From: Chrysemys picta bellii
Lineage: Eukaryota > Chordata > Testudines > Emydidae
Length of the DNA stretch: 64,000 nucleotides
Direction: 5' to 3'
NCBI RefSeq assembly: GCF_011386835.1
Contig: NC_088795.1
Location: 102,298,434 to 102,362,433 of the forward strand
Under the pieces are notes generated by a model. That model saw nothing but the letters and a program-made list of their open reading frames with translations, was not told the DNA's origin and searched no databases. Of the stretch, positions 31,476-41,315 are shown piece by piece. Each line of letters opens with the position of its first letter. The first letter of the stretch is position 1. The position numbers and the translations under genes were made by a program.

Positions 31476-32777
31476 ATGGAGCCCGCTCAGATCACCGCGG
31501 CAATTATGAGCACTATGAACACCACGCGCATTGTCCTGGAGTATATGCAGAGCCAGGACATGCCAAGGCGAAACCCGGACCAGGCGAGGAGGCGATTGCA
31601 GCGTGGCGACGAGAGTGATGAGGAAATTGACATGGACATAGACCTCTCACAAGGCACAGGCCCCAGCAATGTGGAAATCATGGTGTCACTGGGGCAGGTT
31701 CATGCCGTGGAACGCCGATTCTGGGCCCGGGAAACAAGCACAGACTGGTGGGACCGCATCGTGCTGCAGGTATGGGACGATTCCCAGTGGCTGCGAAACT
31801 TTCGCATGCGTAAGGGCACTTTCATGGAACTTTGTGACTTGCTTTCCCCTGCCCTGAAACGCCAGGATACCAAGATGAGAGCAGCCCTCACAGTTGAGAA
31901 GCGAGTGGCGATAGCCCTGTGGAAGCTTGCAACGCCAGACAGCTACCGGTCAGTCGGGAATCAATTTGGAGTGGGCAAATCTACGGTGGGGGCTGCTGTG
32001 ATCCAATTTGCCAGGGCAATGAAAGACCTGGTGATAGCAAGGGTAGTGACTCTGGGCAACGTGCAGTCAATAGTGGATGGTTTTGCTGAAATGGGATTCC
32101 CAAACTGTGGCGGGGCCATAGACGGAACCCATATCCCTATCTTGTCACCGGAGCACCAAGCCACCGACTACGTAAACCGCAAGGGGTACTTTTCAATGCT
32201 GCTGCAAGCCCTGGTGGATCACAAGGGACGTTTCACCAACATCAACGTGGGATGGCCGGGAAAGGTACATGATGCTCGCGTCCTCAGGAACTCTGCTCTG
32301 TTTCGAAAGCTGGAGGAAGGGACTTTCTTCCCGGACCAGAAAGTGACCATTGGGGATGTTGAAATGCCTATCATGATCCTTGGGGACCCAGCCTACCCCT
32401 TAATGCCATGGCTCATGAAGCCGTACACAGGCAGCCTGGACAGGAGTCAGGACCTGTTCAACTACAGGCTGAGCAAGTGCCGAATGGTGGTGGAATGTGC
32501 ATTTGGACGTTTAAAAGCACGCTGGCACAGCTTACTGACTCGCTCAGACCTCAGCGAAAAGAATATCCCCATTGTTATTGCTGTTTGCTGTGCGCTCCAC
32601 AATATCTGTGAGAGTAAGGGGGAGACCTTTATGGCGGGGTGGGAGGTTGAGGCAACTCGCCTGGCCGCTGATTACATGCAGCCAGACACCAGGGCGGTTA
32701 GAGGAGCACAGCAGGGCGCGGTGCGCATCAGAGAAGCTTTGAAAACGAGTTTTGTGACTGGCCAGGCTACTGTGTGA
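31476..32777 (+). CDS. Harbinger DDE transposase
   Basis: 433 residues from ATG 31476 to TGA 32777. It belongs to the DDE superfamily 4 nucleases of PIF/Harbinger elements, the family from which vertebrate HARBI1 was domesticated. Residues 1-60 are acidic and variable. A helix-turn-helix-like stretch (KRVAIALWKLATPDSYRSVG, QFGVGKSTVGAAV) lies about 148-180. Catalytic residues are D in GAIDGTHIP (about 215), D in GDPAYPLMPW (about 304) and E in VVECAFGRLKARW (about 345). Length matches the family. The enzyme is expected to bind the terminal repeats with the Myb-like partner and cut the element out, inserting at TTA-type sites. No stop or frameshift is visible. A single-exon frame is chosen; upstream duplicated ATGs are closed by stops. 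Polyadenylation signal at 32895. Confidence 0.93.
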   Translation: MEPAQITAAIMSTMNTTRIVLEYMQSQDMPRRNPDQARRRLQRGDESDEEIDMDIDLSQGTGPSNVEIMVSLGQVHAVERRFWARETSTDWWDRIVLQVWDDSQWLRNFRMRKGTFMELCDLLSPALKRQDTKMRAALTVEKRVAIALWKLATPDSYRSVGNQFGVGKSTVGAAVIQFARAMKDLVIARVVTLGNVQSIVDGFAEMGFPNCGGAIDGTHIPILSPEHQATDYVNRKGYFSMLLQALVDHKGRFTNINVGWPGKVHDARVLRNSALFRKLEEGTFFPDQKVTIGDVEMPIMILGDPAYPLMPWLMKPYTGSLDRSQDLFNYRLSKCRMVVECAFGRLKARWHSLLTRSDLSEKNIPIVIAVCCALHNICESKGETFMAGWEVEATRLAADYMQPDTRAVRGAQQGAVRIREALKTSFVTGQATV

Positions 32778-32894
32778 AACTTCTGTTTGTTTCTCCTTGA
32801 TGAACCCTCCAACCCCCCCCCCCCCGACCCAGTTCACTCTACTTCCCTGTAAACCAACCACCCCACCCCACCCTCCCCTCCCGCTTGCAGAGGC

Positions 32895-32900
32895 AATAAA
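32895..32900 (+). terminator. Polyadenylation signal of the transposase gene
   Basis: AATAAA 118 bases after the transposase stop, within GGCAATAAAGTCATTG. It lies only 28 bases from the minus-strand signal. Confidence 0.7.
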
Positions 32901-32928
32901 GTCATTGATTTTTCACATTCATGCATTT

Positions 32929-32934
32929 TTTATT
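32929..32934 (-). terminator. Polyadenylation signal of the Myb-like gene
   Basis: Minus strand reads AATAAA within AACTAATAAAAAATGC, about 95 bases past the stop at 33027. The two convergent transcripts would therefore overlap or nearly abut at their 3' ends. Confidence 0.65.
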
Positions 32935-33026
32935 AGTTCCTCACAGAAGTAGGGGGATAATTGCCAAGGTAACCTGGGATGGGTGGGGGAGGAGGGATGG
33001 AAAAGGACACACTGCATTTTAAAACT

Positions 33027-34701
33027 TTAACTCTTATTGAAGGCCAGCCTTCTGATGCTTGGGCGATCATCTGGGGTGGAGTGACTGGGTGGATGGAGGC
33101 CCCCCCACCGTGTTCTTGGGCGTCTTGGTGAGGAGGCTATGGAACTTGGGGAGGAGGGCTGTTGGTTACACAGGGGCTGTAGCGGCGGTCTCTGCTCCTG
33201 CTGCCTTTCCTGCAACTCAACCATACGCTCGAGCATATCAGTTTGATGCTCCAGCAGACGGAGCATTGCCTCTTGCCGTCTGTCTGCAAGCTGATGCCAC
33301 CTATCGTCTTCAGCCCGCCACTTGCTCTGTTCATCCCGCGATTCAGCCCGCCACCTCTCCTCTCGTTCATATTGGGCTTTTCTCATCTCCGACATTGACT
33401 GCCTCCACGCATTCTGCTGTGCTCTATCAGCGTGGGAGGACATCTGCAGCTCCGTGAACATATCGTCCCTCGTCCTACGTTTTCTCTTTCTAATGTTCAC
33501 GAGACTCTGCGAAGGAGAAACATTTGCAGCTGGTGGAGGAGAAGGGAGAGGTGGTTAAAAAAGACACATTTTAGAGAACAATGGGTACACTCTTTCATTA
33601 CAAGGTCGCATATTTCGGCTTGCAGGCAGCCATGGTAGGCCACAGTGTTTTGGCTTTTTTAACCTTCTTAACATGCGGGAAAGGTTGCAAACAGCAGCGC
33701 ATTTCCCATATCAAGGATGAATTGGGTTGTCCATTTAAAATGGGGTTTCAATGTAAAAGGAGGGGGCTGCGGTTTCCTGGTTAACATGCGGCACAAACAC
33801 AAGTAAACCCCCCTCCCACACACACACACACACGATTCTCTGGGATGATCACTTCACCCCTCCCCCCACCGCGTGGTTAACAGCGGGGAACATTTCTGGT
33901 CAGAAGAGCAGGAACGGGCGCCTCTGAATGTCCCCTTAATAAAATCACCCCATTTCAACCAGGAGAGCTTTCTGGAGATGTCCCTGGAGGATTTCCGCTC
34001 CATCCCCATACACGTTAACAGACTTTTCCAGTAGATGTACTGGCCGCGATTGCCAGGGCAAATTAATCATTAAACACGCTTGCTTTTTTTTTGTAATGTT
34101 TACAAATAGTTACAAAGTTACACTCACCAGAGGTCTCCTGTGTGCCCTGAGGGTCTTGGGTAAGTTCGGGGGTTACTGGTTCCAGGTCCAGGGTCACAAA
34201 CATATCCTGGCTGTTGGGGAAACCGGTTTCTCCGCTTCCTTGCTGCTGTGAGCTACCTACAGTACCTCCATCGTCATCTTCCTCGTTCCCCGAACCGTCT
34301 TCCCTGTGTGTTTCTCCAGTGAGAGAGTCATAGCACACGGTTGGGGTAGTGGTGGCTGCACCCCCTAGGATCGCATGCAGCTCCGCGTAGTAGCGGCAAG
34401 TTTGCGGCTCTGCCCCGGACCTTCCATTTGCTTCTCTGGCTTTGTGGTAAGCTTGCCGTAGCTCCTTAATTTTCACGCGGCACTGCTGTGTGTCCCTGTT
34501 ATGGCCTCGGTCCTTCATGGCCTTGGAGATCTTTTCTAATACTTTTCCATTTCTTTTACTGCTACGGAGTTCAGCTATCACTGCTTCATCTCCCCATATG
34601 GCGAGCAGATCTCGTACCTCCCGTTCGGTCCATGCTGGAGCTCTTTTGCGATCCTGGGACTCCATCACGGTTACCTGTGCTGATGAGCTCTGCGTGGTCA
34701 C
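33027..34701 (-). CDS. Harbinger Myb/SANT-like DNA-binding protein, two exons
   Basis: Exon 1 is 34128-34701 and exon 2 is 33027-33529, joined by a 598-bp intron, giving 358 residues. The donor is CTG|GTGAGTG and the acceptor CCACCAG|CTGC after a pyrimidine-rich tract; the phase-1 junction keeps the frame open. Exon 1 encodes a trihelix/Myb-type domain at about residues 20-105 (WTEREVRDLLAIWGDE, VLEKISKAMKDRG, QQCRVKIKELRQAYHKAR), followed by an acidic linker. Exon 2 encodes a basic patch (IRKRKRRTRDDMF), which may be a nuclear signal, and a long charged coiled coil (about 220-310) for dimerisation. In Harbinger elements the second protein brings transposase to the nucleus and to DNA; NAIF1 is a host derivative of this type. 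Start is ATG 34701, the first in the frame. Confidence 0.85.
33530..34127 (-). other. Intron of the Myb-like gene
   Basis: GT at the minus-strand 5' end (GTGAGTG) and AG at the 3' end after CTCTCCCTTCTCCTCCACC. It contains a short CA run (33816-33832). Removing it joins both exons without a stop. Confidence 0.75.
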
Positions 34702-35053
34702 CTGTGCTCTCCACGCTGAGCAAACAGGAAATGAAATTCAAACATTCGCGGGTCTTTTCCTGTCTACCTGGTCAGTGCATCTGAGTTGAGAGTGCTGTCC
34801 AGAGCGGTCACAATGAAGCACTGTGGGATAGCTCCTGGAGGCCAATAACGTCGAATTCCGTCCACACTACCCCAATTCCGACCCACAAAGGCCGATTTTA
34901 TCGCTAATCCCCTCGTTGGAGGTGGTGTAAAGAAACCGGTTTAAAGGACCCTTTAAGTCGAAAGAAAGGGCTTCGTTGTGTGGACGTGTCCAGGCTTAAT
35001 TCGGTTTAACGCTGCTAAAGTCGACCTAAACTCGTAGTGTAGACCAGGCCTTA

Positions 35054-35998
35054 GCTTCACTGTGGACTGAACTATCAATCAAAAGTGTAGCTTCCTGTTA
35101 ACCAAAAAGATGAGCAGTTACTATTAATCACAACACAGAGCAGACTTTTCTCCACTGCACAAGTGAATAATTGTTTCTTTATCATAGGCTAAGATGTTGT
35201 GAACTCTTTGGACTTAGTTTTATTGCTCATATGCATAAGCACTTGCAGGATTGTGTTTAAAATTTGTTTCTCTTTTTAAAAGCAAGACTTTCAAACTACA
35301 GTACCTTTACCTACATTAGAATGCACATACATAGTTCACGACTTAACTAATAATAATGGAATAGAAGGGTACATGAGGCATAACTGTTTTGTATGCAAAA
35401 TCATCATGCTATCCTTCAGTAAACTTGTTAATGTGTAACTTACCTACCATTATGCAGATGAGATACTGCACTCTGATATATTTCTATTTACTCTTTTGAT
35501 CTGTAATAGGTTTTCATTATAAAACTGATCATAAAATTTAGTAAAGATTCTATAAAGATGTTGAGATAATTGAGCTATTATAATGGAGAATATCTGTGAA
35601 GTATTAACATGGCCAGGGCATAACTTATAGAAATAGTGAGTATTCTTTTGTAAAACAGAATAACTTTCTTATGATAATGGTTAGAACAAACTTAAGAGGA
35701 TTTATTAGATAACAATCCAGATTTCTTTTAAATACATTTTAGGTCACATTGCAGGATGAAAAGGTGCTTGTAAGTCAGAGTATTATTATTTACTGTATTA
35801 GGGAGCATTAAGGTAGCACTTGGGAACCCCAATCAAAGATTGTGGTCACATTGTCACATTACCCCAGGGGCTGGATTCACAAAAGGACTTAGGTGCCTAA
35901 CAGCCACTTTAGCTGGAGCTGGAGTCCTGAAGTTAGGTTCTCAGGCAACTGATTCTTTGCTGTGACTTCTGCCTAGAAAGTGAGAGAGGTATTCCACA
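35054..35998. other. Non-coding DNA, no gene seen
   Basis: AT-rich flank of the Harbinger insertion without recognisable content. Confidence 0.55.
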
Positions 35999-36009
35999 GA
36001 ATGTCCATT

Positions 36010-36135
36010 AAAAAACAACAAAGAGTCCTGTCGCACCTTATAGACTAACAGATGTATTGGAGCATAAGCTTTCGTGGGTGAATATCCACTTCATCAGAGG
36101 CATGTCCAGACTAACACGGCTACCCCTCTGATGCA
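36010..36135. mobile_element. Foldback Penelope-like repeat, short copy
   Basis: Flanked by an imperfect 11-bp repeat (GAATGTCCATT 35999-36009 and GAACATCCATT 36136-36146). Starts at the truncated end (AACAACAAAGAGTCC) and finishes with the full terminus (CAGACTAACACGGCTACC). It carries an intact hammerhead-like core on the minus strand. Confidence 0.7.
36070..36097 (-). ncRNA. Hammerhead-ribozyme-like core
   Basis: Minus strand has CTGATGA (36097-36091), then a stem II GTGGAT-ATTC-ACCCAC with one mismatch, then GAAA (36073-36070). After GAAA comes GCTTATGCTC, which can form a two-base-pair stem III (GC/GC with a UUAU loop) followed by UC as the cleavage dinucleotide. Stem I is not convincing by eye. 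Penelope-like elements are known to carry minimal hammerheads of this kind. Confidence 0.5.
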
Positions 36136-36146
36136 GAACATCCATT

Positions 36147-37431
36147 GTCATTTTATCACTTCAGATTTTTAAACAACATCTGAAAATATTCCTTTTCAGA
36201 AATGATTTTTTTAGCATTTTTGTACACTAGGTGAATTTCCCTGTGTGATGCTGGAGTGACACAAAGTAGCTTCATTTGATCAAGATATATTAAAATAATT
36301 GTCAGGTGTGCCTAGAGCTGAGGACAGATGCCATTTATTGTAAATGAAAAGGACAAGACTGTGACCTGTCTTATAACAGTGCCCAAGGGAATAAGATGGA
36401 GCAAAATCTCTCCCTTAGTCTCCAAGGTAAGCGTAGCTCCTTTTGATGTAAGAATTAGAGCTTACACAGGGCCGCTGCTCTCTCTCCCATGGAGGTGAGT
36501 GGGTGAGCAGTGGTAAGAAATGGATGGAGCCCCATTTTCCATCCCTGCTAGTGGTATAGATCAGTAGCAGCTTACTTTCCCCTGGTGCAAGAAGGGAATT
36601 GTGCCTCTGAGAGCCACTGAATCAGGGCATATTGCAATGTTACAGCGAAGCCCAAATACTATTGGCCACATTGATCCATATTGCAAATTTAAAACATTCC
36701 AAGTGTTTTACATTAGAAGATCATTTTGTAGCTCAATTTAAGATTAATGCCAGCTTTATAAACCAATAAAATATTAAAGTGATCGATAAGGGCCTGCTTG
36801 TGCTTGAAGTCAAAAAGCTGAATTCCTTTCATATTAATTTTCAGAAGATATTCCCGGCAAGTTATTTTGGAAACGTCCTTCTTGTTCAAGTCATAATAGA
36901 GCCAGCTTTTTTATTAGGCAGTAATCCAGTTCCTTAGTAGATAAACCACTTGAAGACAATTCTCCTCACTATTTATCCTGATTATGAAAGGCTTATTGCC
37001 TTATGGAAAAGCGTAATGGTGCTTTTAGCACTGCAACTACAGATGTATTTGTGCTGCCAAGCTTTCCTGTTGCTCCAAGAAGCCCAGCAGAAATTTGGTT
37101 AGAATTTGAATTTTTTTGTCATTATAAAAAACACTGCTGGAAAACCGCCTAGGAGAAGCACAGGGAAGTCAAGGCTGGGCTAGCTAAGGCATGTGTTGTG
37201 GAGTTCTGATTGTACTTAGAGAGCAGGGTTCAAAATTCTACAAGGCAAAACAAAGTGATCTTTTCTTTCTGAATTTTGTAAAAATGCATTTAACTGTCAT
37301 GCAGAAAAAATCTCAGGCTGTGGTTTAGTGTGAGCTATCTGGCATCCCAAAGACAGAAAATTAAATCAAGTTGAGAATTGGTCTTTATGTTTATGTTATT
37401 TCTGTTTTATAAATTCCCAAGCCAAACCCAC
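36147..37431. other. Non-coding DNA, no gene seen
   Basis: No exon, RNA gene or bounded repeat recognised. Confidence 0.55.
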
Positions 37432-38105
37432 TCATAGAATCATAAAATACTAGGGTTGGAAGACACCTCAGGAGGCCATCTAGTCCAAACCCCTGCTCAA
37501 AGCAGGACCAACACCAACTAAATCATCCCAACTAGGGCTTTGTCAAGCCGGGCCTTAAAAACCTCTAAGGATGGAGATTCTACCACCTCCCTAGGTAACC
37601 CATTCCAGTGCTTCACCACCCTCTTAGTGAAATAGTGTTTCCTAATATCCAACCTAGACCTCCCCGACTGCAACTTGAAACCATTGCTTCTTGTTCTGTC
37701 ATTTGCCACCACTAAGAACAGCCTAGTTCCATCCTCTTTGGGACCCCCCCTTCAGGTAGTTGAAGGCTGCTATCAAATCCCCCCTTACTCTTCTCTTCTG
37801 CAGACTAAATAACCTCAGTTCACTCAGCCTCTCCTTGAAAGTCATGTGCCCCAGCCCCCTAATAATTTTCATTGCCCTCCGCTGGACTGTGTCCAATTTG
37901 TCCACATACCTTCTGTAGTGGGGGGACTGAAACTGGATGCAATACTCCAGGTGTGGCCTCATCAGTGCCGAACAGGGGGGAATAATCACTTCCCTTGATC
38001 TGCTGGCAATGCTTCTACTAATACAGCCCAATATGCTGTTGGCCTTCTTGGCAACAAGGGCACACTGCTGATTCATGTCCAGCTTCTCATCCACTGTAAA
38101 CTCCT
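37432..38105 (-). pseudogene. CR1 ORF2 3' relic
   Basis: Minus strand encodes the C-terminus of CR1 ORF2 in two frames: 38094-37723 ([35 protein letters not shown]) and, after a frameshift near 37715, 37712-37518 ([19 protein letters not shown]). It ends on the left with the CR1 tail (TAGAATCATA). More diverged from the intact ORF2 than its reading frame suggests, so old and non-functional. Confidence 0.88.
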
Positions 38106-41100
38106 AACTCTCCCAACCCTCCTCCATGCCCCTTTTGTTAAGCTTGACTTAAATTTGAATATTCCCATTCATAACTTCATGGGCAACAATTTATTTGAAT
38201 GTTGTAGGGAAATAATGGTTAGGAAAAGCATGAAATTTGGAGTTAGATAACATTTTTTAGAAGTCTGAAAGCATGGAATTACCAGGCTATGGGTCTAAAA
38301 CAACCCTGGTTGTACCTTCTTTACTCTGCCAGTTCTGAGAACTGTGAATCAAGGGCATACCTTTATCACCCTGTGGCTCAAACTGTTCCCCAGTGATAGG
38401 TCCAGATTCTCTACTGAGCTGCATTTCCACTTAGTGCTCGAAGGATCCTGCTATGGCACTGGTATAGGTTAGAGTCCAAGTTTCAGAGCTGAAGTGGCAA
38501 ATGTCTGGGGCTGGTGGGGCCTTGACTTATCCTTTTAACAATTGGCTCTAGCTATAGCTGGCTGCTTTGGAGAAGGAGCTTTCTGTAGTCTGCCTTCTGC
38601 AAATTCTGCCTGACTTCTGCTTTCCAAGTGGAGCGGGAGAACAAAAGCTGCTTGGTTTGGCATCCTGAGTGGATACTTTCAGGTCTGGAAGCCACTGGTG
38701 TCTTCCCTCTTCCCTTGACTATGGGTCATGCTGGATACTTTGGGGAAGAAATTCTAACACTCTGAGGCTTTCCAAAATCTGCCCCTGCAACCTCTGCCTT
38801 ATTGTGGCTTCCACTGCCCTTTAAACCCATTTGTGCCTTTGTTCTTGCAACCTTTGCACCTCTGCATGCCCTTTTTCACAAGGGGGACTCTGTATCCTTA
38901 ATTGTGTTCTTCCCTATGCTTGGAATATCCTCCTGGATCCTGTGCATGATGCAGCTTCACTTAACATCTTCAAATCCTTCATCAAGATTCACTTTTTTCA
39001 GTTAGCCTTTGAACGTTCACCTCTATGTCCCTACTTCTGCAGTCTGGCTAGACTCTATGAAATGTGTATTCATTCCATAGCTTTGGGGAACAGTAGAAAG
39101 TGTTGTGGTTTGTATGAAAGTGGTTGTATTTTCTAATCTACTGCTAGAATACTGTGTTATATTCTTTTTTTAGTTGAGTGGCAACTTCAAATGTATGGTC
39201 GGGGCAAGGTCACTAGCATCAGGCTGAGAAATACTGTTTTCCAGGAAAACTGTTGTCCTATAGGTTATGGGCCTCCAAACCGGCATAGCTGAGTGAAATT
39301 TAATGGCCTGTGATCTACAGGAGGTCAGAATAAATGATTTAATGCTGCTTTCTGGCCTTAAACTCGATGAATCTGTGACAAGAGATAGACATAAAACAAC
39401 AACTCTTATTGTTGTAGGCCTAGTCCTTCCAATAAGCCCCCCACTTCTCCCTTTTGTTTGTTATCCTTTGCTGCATGATCATGAGTCTCATGGTATTTGG
39501 TGTTTTTCTTAAAGCCCAACTCTTAGAGGCATATGATTCGGTAAGAATCTGAGACTTTTTTTTTTTTTGGTTTTGTTTTTTAAGTTTCTAGATCATATGG
39601 TTGCACAGAAAAGCTTGAAAATGTGACAGAACTGCACCTTGATGACTTAAAAAAAATAAACAGAAGGTGAATGAAAAGAACAACAAAAAGAGTGCTGTTT
39701 CTTGTTTTTTGGTTTTACAATTTCATGTGTTTTAAGGTAATATTATTTGGGAGTGAAGGGGGCCTAACTCATGGTTTTTGAATGCCACAATTGCAATATT
39801 GCTAAATGTCTAGTGTTAGCTGTCTGGGGCTGGGTTTTGTATTTTCTGTTTGTCTGTGAATCACCACACACACTGGCAAATGTATGGTTCGGCAGCTCTA
39901 ATGAATAATCATGTATGGCTATATCCTACACACTTACATTAACCTCTGGAAGTGAGTCATTGAGAGGCAAGTTCTTCTTCTGGAAAAACTCATTTCTAAC
40001 ATCAAAGTCTTCTTCATGATAATGGGTTAGATTCTTCCTGGCCCTTCTGCAAATGCAGTGTGAGGAAGGGAGAGAAGTACATGGTGTCTCCTTTGCATGG
40101 GATGGGGAATGGCCATATAGTCTTGCAATCCTTATACTAAAGAGAGCACAGAGATTGCTCACTCCCTACTTTTTCCCTTTTTACACCCTGCTTTAGTCAA
40201 AGTCCCACTCTGGCTGTATATTTCTACTTATGTTCAGTTCAATCCCTAAAAGTCACATCATTCCCAATTATCAGTCATGCTGGGATGTTTTGATTTTCAG
40301 AATGGATGAATGAAACAACAGGGCAGGCTAGAAAGAGAAACCAGGATTAGACAGGGCATTTTGGCCATGAGCTTAGAAAGGCAAATGAGGGCCAAGCTAC
40401 TGTCCATACCACTGATGAATAAACTAGACAATGGGAGGAAAACATAAGAGGGAAAGTGTCGGGCTAAGTAATACAATCTCAGGTGGCAGGCAAATGAGAG
40501 TCAAAGGAAATTACCACGACAATAATTAAAAAGGCAGAGAATAATCTAAATCAGGACATCATTGGAATTCAGTTACTAATGAATATTTTTGAAGATAGTA
40601 TACAGAGCCAACTGTAAGAGAATAAAACAGTGGGTGAAATTTATATTCAAAAGATATTTTTGTTTACTATTATTTTGAAGAGGAACTCAGGCTCATAAAT
40701 ATAGAACAGACAATAATAAATCTTTTTTTTTTCCAGTGGTAGTGTGCTTTGGGGTAGATGAATTGGCAGCAATGAATACTCATATACACTGTAATAAAAT
40801 GTTCATGAAGTTTATTATTTGCCTTACTTATCAACTAATTAAAAACATCTTCAGGGTAGGATGTGTAATAAATGGGTTAGGAGAAAGGCAGCATGAATAT
40901 AAACACTTCTTCCCTTTGATTATTGTGATGATTGTTGACTGAGAGCACATTAACTCATGCTACAGAAAAGGACAATGCATATTGCCTTTATTATACACGG
41001 ATACTTTGGACAGCAGATATGATATGAGTATGTTTGTGGACACTGCTGTAGGGTTGGTTTTACATGCTGAGATATACTGAATTCACTATGGGAGGCATCA

Positions 41101-41217
41101 TTCTTTTAGCATGGAGCCCATGATAAGGGTAACTGAAAAGGCACATGGTCCTGGAGAGAGCACTTGGAGGCATTGCCCAGGGAATGGGGATGGGAGTTTT
41201 TTACACATCACTTTAAA
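38106..41217. other. Non-coding DNA, no gene seen
   Basis: A stretch at about 38890-39060 (CTTGGAATATCCTCCTGGAT, CTTCAAATCCTTCATCAAG) resembles a decayed old interspersed repeat. The rest is featureless. Confidence 0.5.
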
Positions 41218-41315
41218 TATTATTATTTGTATTATCTTAACACCTAGGTGCCCTAGTCATGGACCAGGACTTCATTGTGGTAGGTGCTGTACAAAAAGGG
41301 TGCAGCATCCTCTCC
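41218..41315 (+). repeat. Widespread amniote short repeat (MIR-like)
   Basis: Contains ACACCTAGGTGCCCTAGTCA and GGTGCTGTACAAA, matching a second copy at 57945-58080 and, inverted, one at 63745-63895. Assignment to a MIR/CORE-type SINE is from memory. Confidence 0.45.

Larger units (their letters stand above)
29484..35050. mobile_element. PIF/Harbinger DNA transposon, complete
   Basis: 5567 bp bounded by a TTA TSD (29481-29483 and 35051-35053) and inverted ends GGGTATGTCTACACTACGA / GGCCTGGTCTACACTACGA. It carries the two genes expected of Harbinger elements, a DDE transposase on the plus strand and a Myb/SANT-like DNA-binding protein on the minus strand, arranged convergently with overlapping polyadenylation regions. 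Both frames are open, so the copy may be young and potentially coding. Confidence 0.93.
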
